A stretch of 48,000 nucleotides of DNA from Streptomyces sp. MUM 178J (GCF_022414575.1 NZ_JADWYQ010000048.1:1-48000); one strand, 5' to 3'; shown: positions 38,820 to 47,443, numbered from the stretch's first letter. A program made the numbers and translations. Notes: generated by a model not told the origin, from the letters alone.

Positions 38820-40073
38820 TCAGCGGTCGTGAATGCGCTCCTTCGCGCCTTCCGGCGCGTCCGACGCCGCCGGGCGGCGCCGGACGCGGGACACGCGCCA
38901 CCAGGCCGCCGCCGCCTTCGCCGCGGAGCCCGCGGCCAGTCCCCACGCCGCGCCCAGGGCCCCGCCCCACACGTACCCCAGCGCCAGCAGGGCCACGGAC
39001 AGCAGAGAGAAGACGACCTGGACGGAGAGGGTGTCCCGGGGGCTCAGGACGCGCAGCGTGAGCAGCGCGCTGACGCCCAGTCCCATCAGGGTGTACTGCG
39101 CGCCCGTCGCCGGGAGGAGTGCGGCGACCGCGGGCCAGGTGTCGCCGAGGACCTGACGGCCCCAGCCCTCCGGGAGCAGCCCCCACGTCAGCGCCCACAC
39201 CCCGGCTGCCGCCGCCAGGGCGGCGGCCAGCACGGCCGTGGCGCGGACGACCGCGCGGCCCCCTGCACCCAGTCGGTTGAGCAGGGGCGGGCCGAAGGCG
39301 TTGGCGGAGCCGAAGAGGACGTTCAGCGGGCCGAACAGGGTGGACGCGCCGCGCAGCGCGCCCACCGCGAGGGGGCTGCCGAAGACGCCGAGGCCGAGCA
39401 CCGCGAGCTGGCTCGAGCCGTTGCCGACGGCGAACTCGACCGCGAAGCGCTGCCCCAGATGGCCGCGCCGCACATAGGGCCGCAGATCCATGCGCGCGCC
39501 CGCGAGCGGACGGCGCAGCAGCAGGGCGGCGGCGGCGAGGCTCGGCAGCGTCGCCAGGCCCCAGGCCAGGATCAGCCGGGCGGGCGAGGAGTCCTGGGGC
39601 TGGGCTGCGAGCGCCGCCACACTGCCCAGCAGCCGCAGGGTGTCCGCCGCCAGGGCGTGGTGCGGGCGGGCCAGCACGGAGAAGCAGTAGCGGGAGCCGT
39701 CCTGGAGCAGGACGAGCGGCAGTACGGCTCCGAGGGCGATCAGCCCCGCCCCCGGGCCGGGGAGCACCGCGCCCGCCGCTGCCAGCACCGCCCCGGCGGC
39801 GAGCGACGCGGCGGCCGTGAAGCCGAGTGCCGAGCGGCAGGCCGCCGCCGTGTCGGCGGACTCGCCGCGTACAAGGACGAGGGCCTGGCCCACATACGCC
39901 ATGAACAGGCCCAGCAGCACGGTGAACACCAGGTACACCATGGAGAACTGGGCGAATCCGGATGCCGTGGAGAGCCGGGCGGCCAGTACGAGGACGAGGA
40001 TGTTCGTCAGGCCCGTCGCCGCCTGGTCCAGCACCGAGGCGAGGGCTGCGCCCGCCCCCCGGCCGCCTCTCAT
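38820..40073 (-). CDS. Wzx-like polysaccharide flippase
   Basis: 417 residues from ATG 40073, overlapping the stop of the upstream gene (ATGA). About twelve hydrophobic segments, with an N-terminal LDQAATGLTNILVLVLAARL (typical Wzx/MATE-like start), GFAQFSMVYL, and FAVEFAVGNGSSQLAVLGLG in the centre. It should move the undecaprenyl-linked repeat unit across the membrane. It forms an operon with the Wzz-like and GT4 genes. Confidence 0.83.
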   Translation of the reverse strand: MRGGRGAGAALASVLDQAATGLTNILVLVLAARLSTASGFAQFSMVYLVFTVLLGLFMAYVGQALVLVRGESADTAAACRSALGFTAAASLAAGAVLAAAGAVLPGPGAGLIALGAVLPLVLLQDGSRYCFSVLARPHHALAADTLRLLGSVAALAAQPQDSSPARLILAWGLATLPSLAAAALLLRRPLAGARMDLRPYVRRGHLGQRFAVEFAVGNGSSQLAVLGLGVFGSPLAVGALRGASTLFGPLNVLFGSANAFGPPLLNRLGAGGRAVVRATAVLAAALAAAAGVWALTWGLLPEGWGRQVLGDTWPAVAALLPATGAQYTLMGLGVSALLTLRVLSPRDTLSVQVVFSLLSVALLALGYVWGGALGAAWGLAAGSAAKAAAAWWRVSRVRRRPAASDAPEGAKERIHDR

Positions 40074-41980
40074 GAGCGGTTGCGAGGCGGTACGGCGGCG
40101 CGCAGCGTGACCGTGGCGGTGCCGTCGCCCAGGTCCGGCTCCTGCTGCCGCTCCCGCTGGGCGCGTTCGCCCGGGGCGGGGCTCGGGGCCGCGGCGGCTG
40201 CCGTGCGCCCGGGATTCTCAGCCGGTGCGCCGCGTTTGCCGCCGCCCCGCTTGCCGCCGCTACCCTTCCCGCCGCGCTGGCCGGGGCCCTCGCCGCGGTG
40301 CATCACCGTGCCCAGGACCGTGCCGCCCGCACCCGTGATCAGATCGCGCAGCCGGGCGAGCTGCGAGCGGTGCACACCGCGCGGGTCGCACACCACGAGC
40401 ACGCCGTCCACCCGGTCGACGAGCGCCAGCGCGTCCGCGTACGCGAACACCGGGGGCGTCAGCACGATCACGGTCACCCGCGGGTCGTCCGCCTCGGCGA
40501 CCAGCCGGGACATCTCCGGCGAGGTGAGCGCCCGAGCCACATTGCGTACGTTTGCCCCCGGCACCAGTTCAAAGCTGCCCGACTCCCCGGCGTCCACGGT
40601 CAGCCGCCGCCGGCCCGGCCAGCTGTCCGCGTCGCCCTCGTGCCCGTGGCCCTCGTAGGTCCACGCCGGACGGCTGACCTCCTCGGCGTCCAACTGCCGC
40701 TCCAGGGAGGGCCTGCGCAGATCTGCTTCCACGATCAGCGTGCGCTTGCCGATCTCGGCGAAGGACGCGGCCAGGTTCACCGCCACGGCGGCGGCGGTGC
40801 GGCTGGAGCCGCGCGGCGCGGCCACCAGCAGCCGCCGCCGGTCGGCGAACCGCTGGTCGTAGGCGAGGCGGTAGGCGATCGAGCGGTACTCCTCGGCGAG
40901 CGGGGACTCCTCACGGTCCTCGGCCAGCAGCGGATCGCTCTCATAGGCCCGCGGCAGCGAGCCGAGGACGGGGGCGCGCAGGGCGCGCGCCACATCGCCC
41001 TCGGAGCGCGCCGCCGGGTCGAAGACCAGCCGCACCCAGGCGATCAGCAGACCGAGCGCGACGCCGACGGCCCCGCCGAGACCGAGGGAGAGCGCCCAGC
41101 CGGGGCCGTCCGACGACTTGGGCGCGTCGGCCACCCGGATCACCTTGCCGGGGGTCATGTCGAGCGCCTTGAGCTTGCTGATGCGGTTGCTCAGCTCGGT
41201 GATGCGGTTGAGGAGGTTGGCCTTGACGGTGTAGTCCGCCTCGTTCTCGGAGGACGTCGTGCTGCCGTCCAGTTTCTCGGCCAGTTCGTCGTGTTGCTTG
41301 GAGACCGGGTCGAGCTGCGTCTGCAGCCCTTTGATCATGGTGTCGCGGGTGACCTTCGTCTGCTCCTCGCGGTCCTTGAGGTACGCCTGGACCAGTGCGT
41401 TGGCCCGCTTCGCCGACACGCCGGGGTCGTTCGAGGTGTAGCTGAAGCGCAGCACCAGCGACTGGGGCGGGGTGGTGACCTGGAGCCCGGAGGTCAGCTC
41501 GGCGGCCGTTCCGGTGAAGTTCAGCTCCTTGGCGGCCCGTTCGGCGGTGCGGCTGCTCATCGCGGCCTGCCGCTCGGAGTTCATGTTGAGCGTCTTGTCG
41601 ACCGCGATGCTCGGGTTGAAGGGGTCCTCCGTCGGGGTGCGGAGCACCACATCGCTCGTGGCGACATAGGTGTCGGCGGTGCTGTAGCCGAGCCAGCCTC
41701 CGCCGAGGAGGCCGAGGAGAACCCCGCCCGCGATGAGCCGGGGGTAGCGCAGGAGCTGCCGGAACTGGTCCCTCAGCAGATCCGGTTCGTCCTCCGCCGC
41801 GGACACGACGGGGGTGTGCACGGGTATCTGCCGGGGCGCGGGAGCGGGCGCGGGGTCGCGCGGCGCCGGGTGTCCGCCGTGGCCGCTCCTGTCGCCATGA
41901 CCGCTGCTCCGGCCGCCCCCGTGACCGCTTTGGCTGCCGTGACCGCCGTGGCTGCTGTGGCCGCTGTGTGCGTCCGTCAC
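40070..41980 (-). CDS. Wzz/BY-kinase-like chain-length protein with degenerate P-loop
   Basis: 636 residues from ATG 41980. Residues 1-37 are a His/Gly/Ser-rich segment with 8 histidines. A membrane segment (about 82-100) opens the Wzz domain, whose periplasmic part holds a coiled coil (about 190-265) and closes with a second membrane segment (about 300-325). The cytoplasmic domain resembles a bacterial tyrosine kinase: AEEYRSIAYRLAY, Walker A' LIVEADLRRPSLERQL, and VLTPPVFAYADALALVDRVDG. However, the Walker A position reads APRGSSRTAA, with no GKS/GKT lysine, and there is no C-terminal tyrosine cluster (the tail is Lys/Gly then Arg/Gln-rich). So it probably controls chain length or assembly without normal kinase activity. 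It overlaps both neighbours by ATGA. Confidence 0.87.
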   Translation of the reverse strand: MTDAHSGHSSHGGHGSQSGHGGGRSSGHGDRSGHGGHPAPRDPAPAPAPRQIPVHTPVVSAAEDEPDLLRDQFRQLLRYPRLIAGGVLLGLLGGGWLGYSTADTYVATSDVVLRTPTEDPFNPSIAVDKTLNMNSERQAAMSSRTAERAAKELNFTGTAAELTSGLQVTTPPQSLVLRFSYTSNDPGVSAKRANALVQAYLKDREEQTKVTRDTMIKGLQTQLDPVSKQHDELAEKLDGSTTSSENEADYTVKANLLNRITELSNRISKLKALDMTPGKVIRVADAPKSSDGPGWALSLGLGGAVGVALGLLIAWVRLVFDPAARSEGDVARALRAPVLGSLPRAYESDPLLAEDREESPLAEEYRSIAYRLAYDQRFADRRRLLVAAPRGSSRTAAAVAVNLAASFAEIGKRTLIVEADLRRPSLERQLDAEEVSRPAWTYEGHGHEGDADSWPGRRRLTVDAGESGSFELVPGANVRNVARALTSPEMSRLVAEADDPRVTVIVLTPPVFAYADALALVDRVDGVLVVCDPRGVHRSQLARLRDLITGAGGTVLGTVMHRGEGPGQRGGKGSGGKRGGGKRGAPAENPGRTAAAAAPSPAPGERAQRERQQEPDLGDGTATVTLRAAVPPRNRS

Positions 41981-43194
41981 CTGTCCGACTCCCTTGCCGC
42001 TTCTTCGATCAGCGCGTCATAGCGGGCCAGCCCCGCCGCCCGGCCGAGATGGGCGGCGACATGGCGGGGACCGGCGGCCCCCAGCTTCCGGGACGCCTCG
42101 GGGTCGGCCGCCAGTTCGCGTACGGCCGCCAGCAGCGCCGCCGGGTCCTCCGGCGGCACCAGCACTCCCGCGCCCGAGCGCCGTACCTCCTGGGCGGTGC
42201 CGCCGGAGTCCGCCACCGAGGCGACGACCGGCCGCCCGGCGGCGAAGTACGAGGTCAGCTTGGACGGCACGCTCATATCGAGCACCGAGGCCCGCTGGGT
42301 CACGGCCAGCACATCGGCCGCCGCCAGCACCTCGGGGAAGTCCTCGTCCCCGACCGGCTCCATGATCTCCAGATTGGGCACATCGGCCGAAAGCCGCTCC
42401 AGCGGCTGCCGCTGGTTGCCGTCCCCCATGAGCACCACACGTGTCTTTGGATCGAGGCGGGCGGTCTCCACCAGCACTTCCAGGCCCTGCTTCAGGCCCA
42501 TGTTCCCGGAGTGCAGCACAATCGTTTCACCCAGCCCCCAGCCGAGCCGTGCGCGCATCTCGTCCCGGGGGCGCGACGGGGCCGACACATGCGACCAGTT
42601 GGGGACGATCCGCATCCGCTCCCGCGGCACCCCCATGGCGGCCACGCGCTCCGTGAAGGTCTCATGGATCATGCCGACCAGCGTCGCCCTGCGCAGCGCG
42701 TACGCCTCGACCCGCCCGGCGACCGCGGCCGCCCTGTCCCCTCCCTGGATGCCGCTCTGCTCGGCGGCCGCACCCATCAGATCCTGGACGACGGGTATGT
42801 ACGGGACCTTCCAGCGGGCCGCCAGACGCGCCCCCGCGACGCCGCCCGCCAGGCTGGGCAGCTGGGCGACGACGGCGTCCGGCCGCCCCATCCTCGGCGG
42901 CGCGGCGAGCGAGTGGGCCAGCACCGAGCCCTCGAAGAGCGCGCGCTGCACCGCCGTCTGCCGGCGCGGCACCGTGTGCCGTCTGCGGTGAATCGTCACT
43001 TCTGAGCGCAGCTCCGTCTGCCGCCACTTCCCCGCGTACGCCGGGTCCACCGACCAGGCGGGATAGTGCGGCATTCCGGCGAGCACATGCGTCTCATGGC
43101 CCTGCGCCGCCCAGTGTTCGGCGACCTGAGTGGCGTACGGACCGATGCCGGTGTGCTCCGGCGCATAGTTGGTCGACACCAGCAGCAGCCTCAT
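41977..43194 (-). CDS. WcaI/WbuB-type GT4 glycosyltransferase
   Basis: About 405 residues from ATG 43194 (GAGGGGG about 9 bases upstream; a GTG at 43197 is one codon earlier). Motifs: LLVSTNYAPEHTGIGPYA, VLAGMPHYPAW, YIPVVQDLMGAAAEQSGI, VPNWSHVSAP, IVLHSGNMGLKQGLEVLVE, and VPSKLTSYFAAGRPVVASV. These are hallmarks of colanic-acid WcaI and fucosamine-transferase WbuB relatives. It is the first gene of the GT-Wzz-Wzx operon. Confidence 0.92.
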   Translation of the reverse strand: MRLLLVSTNYAPEHTGIGPYATQVAEHWAAQGHETHVLAGMPHYPAWSVDPAYAGKWRQTELRSEVTIHRRRHTVPRRQTAVQRALFEGSVLAHSLAAPPRMGRPDAVVAQLPSLAGGVAGARLAARWKVPYIPVVQDLMGAAAEQSGIQGGDRAAAVAGRVEAYALRRATLVGMIHETFTERVAAMGVPRERMRIVPNWSHVSAPSRPRDEMRARLGWGLGETIVLHSGNMGLKQGLEVLVETARLDPKTRVVLMGDGNQRQPLERLSADVPNLEIMEPVGDEDFPEVLAAADVLAVTQRASVLDMSVPSKLTSYFAAGRPVVASVADSGGTAQEVRRSGAGVLVPPEDPAALLAAVRELAADPEASRKLGAAGPRHVAAHLGRAAGLARYDALIEEAARESDR

Positions 43195-43321
43195 CACAGG
43201 GCCCCCTCTTGACTAACGATCGCCCGTGAACCCTAATCGTTCACGCATGCCTCACGTAACGTGCACGGTAATGTCGGCCGGGACGCACGGGGAGCGACCG
43301 GTCCAGAGGGGGCAATTCAGC

Positions 43322-43801
43322 GTGCAGCAGGAACGCAAGCCGTATCGGGTGGGATACGCGCCCGGCGCCTATGACCTCTTCCACATAGGCCATCTGAACA
43401 TCCTCCGCCACGCCCGGCAGCACTGCGACTATCTCGTGGCCGGAGTGGTCTCCGACGAGATGGCCGAACTCGCCAAGGGCCGCCGCCCGGTGATTCCGCT
43501 CATCGAGCGGCTGGAAATCGTCCGGAACATCAAGTACGTGGACGCCGCATTCGTGGAAACCGTCCCGGACAAACTGGACACCTGGCAGCAGGTCCGCTTC
43601 GACGTCCTGTTCAAGGGGGACGACTGGCGCGGCACCCCCAAGGGCGACAAGCTCGAGCGGGACTTCACCACGGTCGGGGTCGAGATCGTCTACTTCCCGT
43701 ACACCGTGCACACCTCCAGCACCCAGCTGCGGCGCGCGCTCGACACCCTGACGCAGCCGCCGGACCCGGCGGCGGCCGGGCAGAGCGCCGAGCACTCGTA
43801 G
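43322..43801 (+). CDS. Glycerol-3-phosphate cytidylyltransferase-like enzyme (TagD family)
   Basis: 159 residues from GTG 43322, chosen because GAGGGGG (43306-43312) lies 9 bases upstream and because the family starts directly before the VGYAPGAYDLFHIGH motif. HIGH is at residues 21-24, AGVVSDE at 41-47, RLEIVRNIKYVD at 63-74, LFKGDDWRG at 96-104, and YTVHTSST at 127-134, in the place of the RTxGISTT signature. It should make a CDP-alcohol (CDP-glycerol or similar) from CTP and the alcohol phosphate. It is convergent with a CDP-alcohol phosphatidyltransferase gene. Confidence 0.9.
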   Translation: MQQERKPYRVGYAPGAYDLFHIGHLNILRHARQHCDYLVAGVVSDEMAELAKGRRPVIPLIERLEIVRNIKYVDAAFVETVPDKLDTWQQVRFDVLFKGDDWRGTPKGDKLERDFTTVGVEIVYFPYTVHTSSTQLRRALDTLTQPPDPAAAGQSAEHS

Positions 43802-43809
43802 CCCGCGCG

Positions 43810-43854
43810 GGCCCCGGGCCTCCGGGGCCACACACGACGGCCGATCATGGCCGT
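43810..43854. terminator. Two adjacent hairpins between convergent genes
   Basis: GGCCCCGG-GCCT-CCGGGGCC (43810-43829) followed by ACGGCC-GATCAT-GGCCGT (43837-43854). Located between the cytidylyltransferase and phosphatidyltransferase stops, they can serve both directions. Confidence 0.75.
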
Positions 43855-43867
43855 TCCCGCGGAGCGC

Positions 43868-44641
43868 TCAGGCGGCAGCAGCCACCGGCCGGTCCAGTTC
43901 GCGGAACCACTTGACCAGGAAGAGCGGCAGATACAACGCCGCGGCCGCACCCAGCAGCCCGTACCCCCACAGGAACAACGGCCCGCCGCCGAGCAGCAGG
44001 AACACCAGACAGAACACCCCGTGATCGACCGGCAGCAGCGCGACGGCGCGCAGCGTCGAAGGGGCGGGCGGCGCGCTGCCCGGAGCCGGCCTGGGCTTCA
44101 GCTTCTCCGTGAGCAGCCCGCCGAAGAATGTCACGACCGTGGCGAACAGGAACCCGAGCGGCAGGAGCAGCCAGCCGTCCGAGCCGCCGACGCCGAAGTG
44201 CTCGGGATGGCGGTAGAACGCCACCAGCACGGCCGTGTGCAGTGCCGTGATCTTCGCGCAGTCCACCACATGGTCCAGCCATTCGCCCGCCGGGCTGCCG
44301 CCGCCGCGCAGCCGCGCCAACTGGCCGTCGGCCGAGTCGAAGGCGAAGCCGACCGCCAGGGCCAGCCACAGCAGGCCCCCGGCCCACCAGGCGGGCGCGG
44401 CGAACGCGAGCAGCGCGACCCCGGTGAAGCTGAAGACCGCGCTGACCAGTGTGACCTGGTTCGGGGTGAGGCCGAGGGCGTAGGAGCCCGCGGCCAGATA
44501 GCGTCCGACGGGCCGGTTCACCAGCCGTGAGTACAGCGACACCCCCTTGGCCGCCTTCTGCGCCCCACGCAGCCGCTCCAGCGCCTCGCGCGCGGTCATC
44601 GCCGCGGACGTCCCGGCCACCCCGCCGCTCGCCTCCGCCAT
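43868..44641 (-). CDS. CDP-alcohol phosphatidyltransferase family protein
   Basis: 257 residues from ATG 44641, directly behind a strong AAGGAGG; the longer in-frame ATG (44680) is not needed. The complete active-site motif DGx2ARx8Gx3Dx3D is seen: D105, G106, A109, R110, G119, D123, D127. Five to six membrane helices follow. The LTPNQVT start of the catalytic domain is at about 58. It transfers a phospho-alcohol from a CDP-alcohol to an acceptor alcohol. Next to a TagD-like cytidylyltransferase, the donor is likely the CDP-alcohol that enzyme makes. The acceptor (lipid, inositol phosphate or polysaccharide) is unknown. Confidence 0.9.
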   Translation of the reverse strand: MAEASGGVAGTSAAMTAREALERLRGAQKAAKGVSLYSRLVNRPVGRYLAAGSYALGLTPNQVTLVSAVFSFTGVALLAFAAPAWWAGGLLWLALAVGFAFDSADGQLARLRGGGSPAGEWLDHVVDCAKITALHTAVLVAFYRHPEHFGVGGSDGWLLLPLGFLFATVVTFFGGLLTEKLKPRPAPGSAPPAPSTLRAVALLPVDHGVFCLVFLLLGGGPLFLWGYGLLGAAAALYLPLFLVKWFRELDRPVAAAA

Positions 44642-44714
44642 CGAACCTCCTTGCACATCTCGTTCACCGATTCGCCACATGATGTCAGGCCGCGGGGCCG
44701 CCGGGGCGGGGCGA

Positions 44715-44850
44715 GCGGGAGTTGGCGGATCAGCGGCGGTCGGCGATGTCCGGTGGCCGTCAGCGGTGGTCTGGTCAGCGGTGGTCGGCGATGTCCGGTG
44801 GCCGTCAGCAGTGGCCGTCAGCGGCGGCCGGCGGTGGTCTGGTCAGCGGT
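44715..44850. repeat. Imperfect tandem repeats before the flavodoxin-family gene end
   Basis: CGGTCGGCGATGTCCGGTGG (from 44728) recurs at about 44787 as GGTCGGCGATGTCCGGTGGC. GGTGGTCTGGTCAGCGGTG occurs at about 44765 and again at 44832. The unit GTCAGCGGTGGTC is shared. There is no coding support. It lies just downstream of the stop at 44843. Confidence 0.7.
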
Positions 44851-45562
44851 GTTCCGGGTTCGGGAAGTCGGAGCGGCAGCCGGCGTCCCACGCGGAGCGC
44901 TGGTTGCCGTGGGCGGGGATGCCTCCGGCCCGCTTCAGCATCAGCGCCAGATGCATCAGGTTCCAGGTCATGAAGGCGGTGTTGCGGTTGGTGAAGTCGT
45001 TCTCCGGGCCGCCGGAGCCCGGGTCGAGATACGAGGGCCCCGGGCCCGCCTCGCCGATCCAGCCCGCGTCCGCCTGCGGGGGGATCGTGTAGCCGAGGTG
45101 CTGGAGGCTGTAGAGGACGTTCATCGCGCAGTGCTTGACGCCGTCCTCGTTTCCGGTGATCAGACAGCCGCCGGCCCGTCCGTAGTAGGCGTACTGCCCC
45201 CGGTCGTTGAGGAGACTGGAACAGGCGTAGAGGCGCTCGACGACCTGCTTCATCACACTGCTGTTGTCGCCCAGCCAGATCGGCCCGGCCAGGACCAGGA
45301 TGTCGGCGGCCATCACCTTCTCGTACAGCCGCGGCCACTCGTCCGACGCCCAGCCGTGCTCGGTCATATCCGGCCAGACCCCGGTGGCGATGTCATGGTC
45401 GACGGCACGGATCAGCTCGGTGGCCACGCCGTTCTGTTCCATGACGGCCCGACTTCTGTCGATCAGGCCCTCGGTGTTGCTGACCTCCGGCGAACGCTTG
45501 AGGGTGCAGTTGACGAACAGGGCACGCAGGTCGGCGTAGCCGACATCGGTCTGAGCGGTCAT
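44843..45562 (-). CDS. Flavodoxin-family NAD(P)H-dependent oxidoreductase
   Basis: 239 residues from ATG 45562 (no clear ribosome-binding site; upstream ATGs at 45580 and 45598 are possible). The N-terminal FVNCTLKRSPEVSNTEGLI binds FMN phosphate. ADILVLAGPIWLGDNSSVMK is the second FMN loop, and GGCLITGNEDGVKHCAMNVL the third. The C-terminal half (PPQADAGWIGEAGPGPSYLD) is a highly conserved part of this Streptomyces family. It is a likely cytoplasmic quinone or nitro-type reductase. The physiological substrate is unknown. Confidence 0.9.
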   Translation of the reverse strand: MTAQTDVGYADLRALFVNCTLKRSPEVSNTEGLIDRSRAVMEQNGVATELIRAVDHDIATGVWPDMTEHGWASDEWPRLYEKVMAADILVLAGPIWLGDNSSVMKQVVERLYACSSLLNDRGQYAYYGRAGGCLITGNEDGVKHCAMNVLYSLQHLGYTIPPQADAGWIGEAGPGPSYLDPGSGGPENDFTNRNTAFMTWNLMHLALMLKRAGGIPAHGNQRSAWDAGCRSDFPNPEHR

Positions 45563-45700
45563 GGGGGCAAACTGCCGCATGGGGGCCGCGGACGCCATCA
45601 GACGCGCCCGGCGGCCCCACGGCGATACGGGAGAGGTCCCCGACCGGCGTACGCTCGGGGACCTTCCGCATCTGCCTTTCATCGGCCTCAGGCGTCGACC

Positions 45701-46678
45701 TCAGGCGTCGGCGCCCGCCTTGCGGCGGCGGACGACGAACACCGCGCCCGCGCCCAGCGCCACGGCGGCGCCGCCCGCGAGGGCGATCTGCGGCAGGGCG
45801 GAGGACGAACCGGTCTCGGCCAGGTTCCCGGACGACGTGGTGTTTTCCACCGGCGTGCCGGATGTGCCGCCCTGCTCCTTCACGGCCTCGTCGGCCTTGC
45901 CGGGCTCGGCGGGTTCGGCGTGTTCGGCGTCCTCGACGCCGGGGCCCGCGCCCTCGCTCTTGCCGCCTTCGCTCTTGCCGTCGTCGGCCTCGTTCCCAGC
46001 CTTGCCGTCCTCGGCCTTGGCGCCGCCGCCCTGGTTCTGGCTCTTTGCTTCCTCTTCAAGGGCCTTCCTGGCGTCGGCCAGGGCCTTTTCGGCGGCGTTC
46101 TTGTCGGCGAGCGCCTCCTCCGTGGCGTTCTGCAGCGCTGAGTACTTCCGCGCGACGGCGACCCGCGCGTCGTCCGAGGCCTTCCCGGCATCCTTCGCCT
46201 CGGCGTGGGCGGCGGCCGCTTTCTCCTTGGCAGCCGTGGCCGCGGCCTCCGCCTCAGTCACCTTCCTCTCCGCGGCGGCCTTCTCCTCCGCGGTCGCCGA
46301 CTCGTCCAGCGCGGCCAGAGCGGACTGAGCGTCGGCGAGCGCCTTGTATGCCACCACCTTGGCCTCCTGGGCTGCCTTCGCCTCCTCCCTGGCGGCCTTG
46401 GCGACCATGTCCTGCGGGGTCTTTGCGGACATGATGTGGTCGAGGGTCTTCCGCAGCTCCGCCTCGGCTGCGACGGCCTTGTCGTATGCCTCCTGCGCAG
46501 CCTTCGCAGCCTTCTCCAGCTCGGCGATCGACGGCTTGGCCTTCTTCTCCCCCGTCTCCGACTGCACCGCAGCGGTCGACGGCTTGTCGTCGGCGAGCGC
46601 CGGCGCGGCGGACAGCAGAGCGAGCGGCGCGGTCACGGCGACGGCGACGGCGGTGGAAACAGTGCGGCGGAGATTCAC
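45701..46678 (-). CDS. LAETG-anchored coiled-coil surface protein
   Basis: 325 residues from GTG 46678 (AAAGGG upstream). Signal peptide (MNLRRTVSTAVAVAVTAPLA...ALADD), then a long Ala/Glu/Lys-rich coiled coil (about 45-215). A Gly/Glu/Lys linker follows, then the class E sortase signal LAETG (286-290), a hydrophobic segment and RRRKAGADA. It should be covalently attached to peptidoglycan. Its role could be structural or adhesive. No partner sortase gene is in the window. Confidence 0.9.
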   Translation of the reverse strand: MNLRRTVSTAVAVAVTAPLALLSAAPALADDKPSTAAVQSETGEKKAKPSIAELEKAAKAAQEAYDKAVAAEAELRKTLDHIMSAKTPQDMVAKAAREEAKAAQEAKVVAYKALADAQSALAALDESATAEEKAAAERKVTEAEAAATAAKEKAAAAHAEAKDAGKASDDARVAVARKYSALQNATEEALADKNAAEKALADARKALEEEAKSQNQGGGAKAEDGKAGNEADDGKSEGGKSEGAGPGVEDAEHAEPAEPGKADEAVKEQGGTSGTPVENTTSSGNLAETGSSSALPQIALAGGAAVALGAGAVFVVRRRKAGADA

Positions 46679-46885
46679 ATGAGCCCTTTGGTCGAAAGGC
46701 GGAATGACAAACGGCGTTGATCGTATGACTTCACGTCAGGCCGCGAACAACCGGATTCCGCCCGTTCCGACGCCGCACCTCGTCACTGTTCATTCCCATA
46801 GACCCTGAAAAGGGACAGTTGCCTACATGTGATGCGATTCTCCTGTGAGTCATGTCATTCGTTTGTCCCGAGGAGTGAGTGAATC

Positions 46886-47305
46886 GTGAAGTATCTGGTG
46901 ATGGTGCAGGGCGCGCAGGCCGACTACGACGCGATGAACGGAAAGGCGTCCGCGTACAGCCCGGCCTGGAACGAGCAGGACCTCAAGACGATGTTCCTCT
47001 ATATGAAGGCCGTCAACGACGAACTCTCCGAGTCCGGAGAGCTGATCGACGGCAACGGCCTGGCCGAGCCCGCGCAGACGCGGTTCGTCGGCCGCGACCC
47101 CGATGGACGACCGGTGATCACCGACGGGCCGTACGGGGAGACCGAGGAGGTGCTCGCCGGGTACTGGGTGCTCGACTGCGCGAGCCTGGATCGGGTCACC
47201 GAGATCGCCGAGCGTGTGTCGCGCTGCCCGGTGCCCGAAGGCGTCCCCGAGTACCCGGTGGTCATCCGGCCCATCCCGGACTCCCCGCCGGTGGGCGAGT
47301 GGTGA
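46886..47305 (+). CDS. YciI-family (DGPF-like) protein
   Basis: 139 residues from GTG 46886 with GAGG-type purines upstream. MKYLVMVQGAQADYDAM at the start, FVGRDPDGRPVITDGPYGET (the DGPF/DGPY signature) and EEVLAGYWVLDCASLDRVTE, typical of Streptomyces YciI-related dimeric alpha-beta barrel proteins. These are often paired with ECF sigma factors. None is seen here. The biochemical role is unknown. Confidence 0.9.
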   Translation: MKYLVMVQGAQADYDAMNGKASAYSPAWNEQDLKTMFLYMKAVNDELSESGELIDGNGLAEPAQTRFVGRDPDGRPVITDGPYGETEEVLAGYWVLDCASLDRVTEIAERVSRCPVPEGVPEYPVVIRPIPDSPPVGEW

Positions 47306-47324
47306 GAGCCGCGTCCGGGGCAGA

Positions 47325-47416
47325 GGGTGCCTGTCGACCGGGAGGAGACGGCCCGGCGAAGGGTGCCTGTCGACCGGGAGGAGACGGCCCGGCGAAGGGC
47401 GTCCTGTCGACCGGGA
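47325..47416. repeat. 36-bp tandem repeat after the YciI-like gene
   Basis: Two perfect 36-bp copies (47325-47360 and 47361-47396) and a partial third. The unit contains TGCCTGTCGACCGGGAGGAG. It lies in the 138-bp gap between convergent genes. Confidence 0.92.
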
Positions 47417-47443
47417 CCGGCGGTCCGGCTGCGGGCGCCGGCC

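Noticed and set aside
40298..42022. 574-codon plus-strand frame opposite the Wzz-like gene
   Set aside because: Antisense shadow; the minus frame has membrane segments, a Walker A' motif and ATGA overlaps with both neighbours.
43226..43321. Longer N-terminus for the cytidylyltransferase (ATG 43226)
   Set aside because: The added 32 residues have no family counterpart, while GTG 43322 has a good ribosome-binding site and matches the family start.
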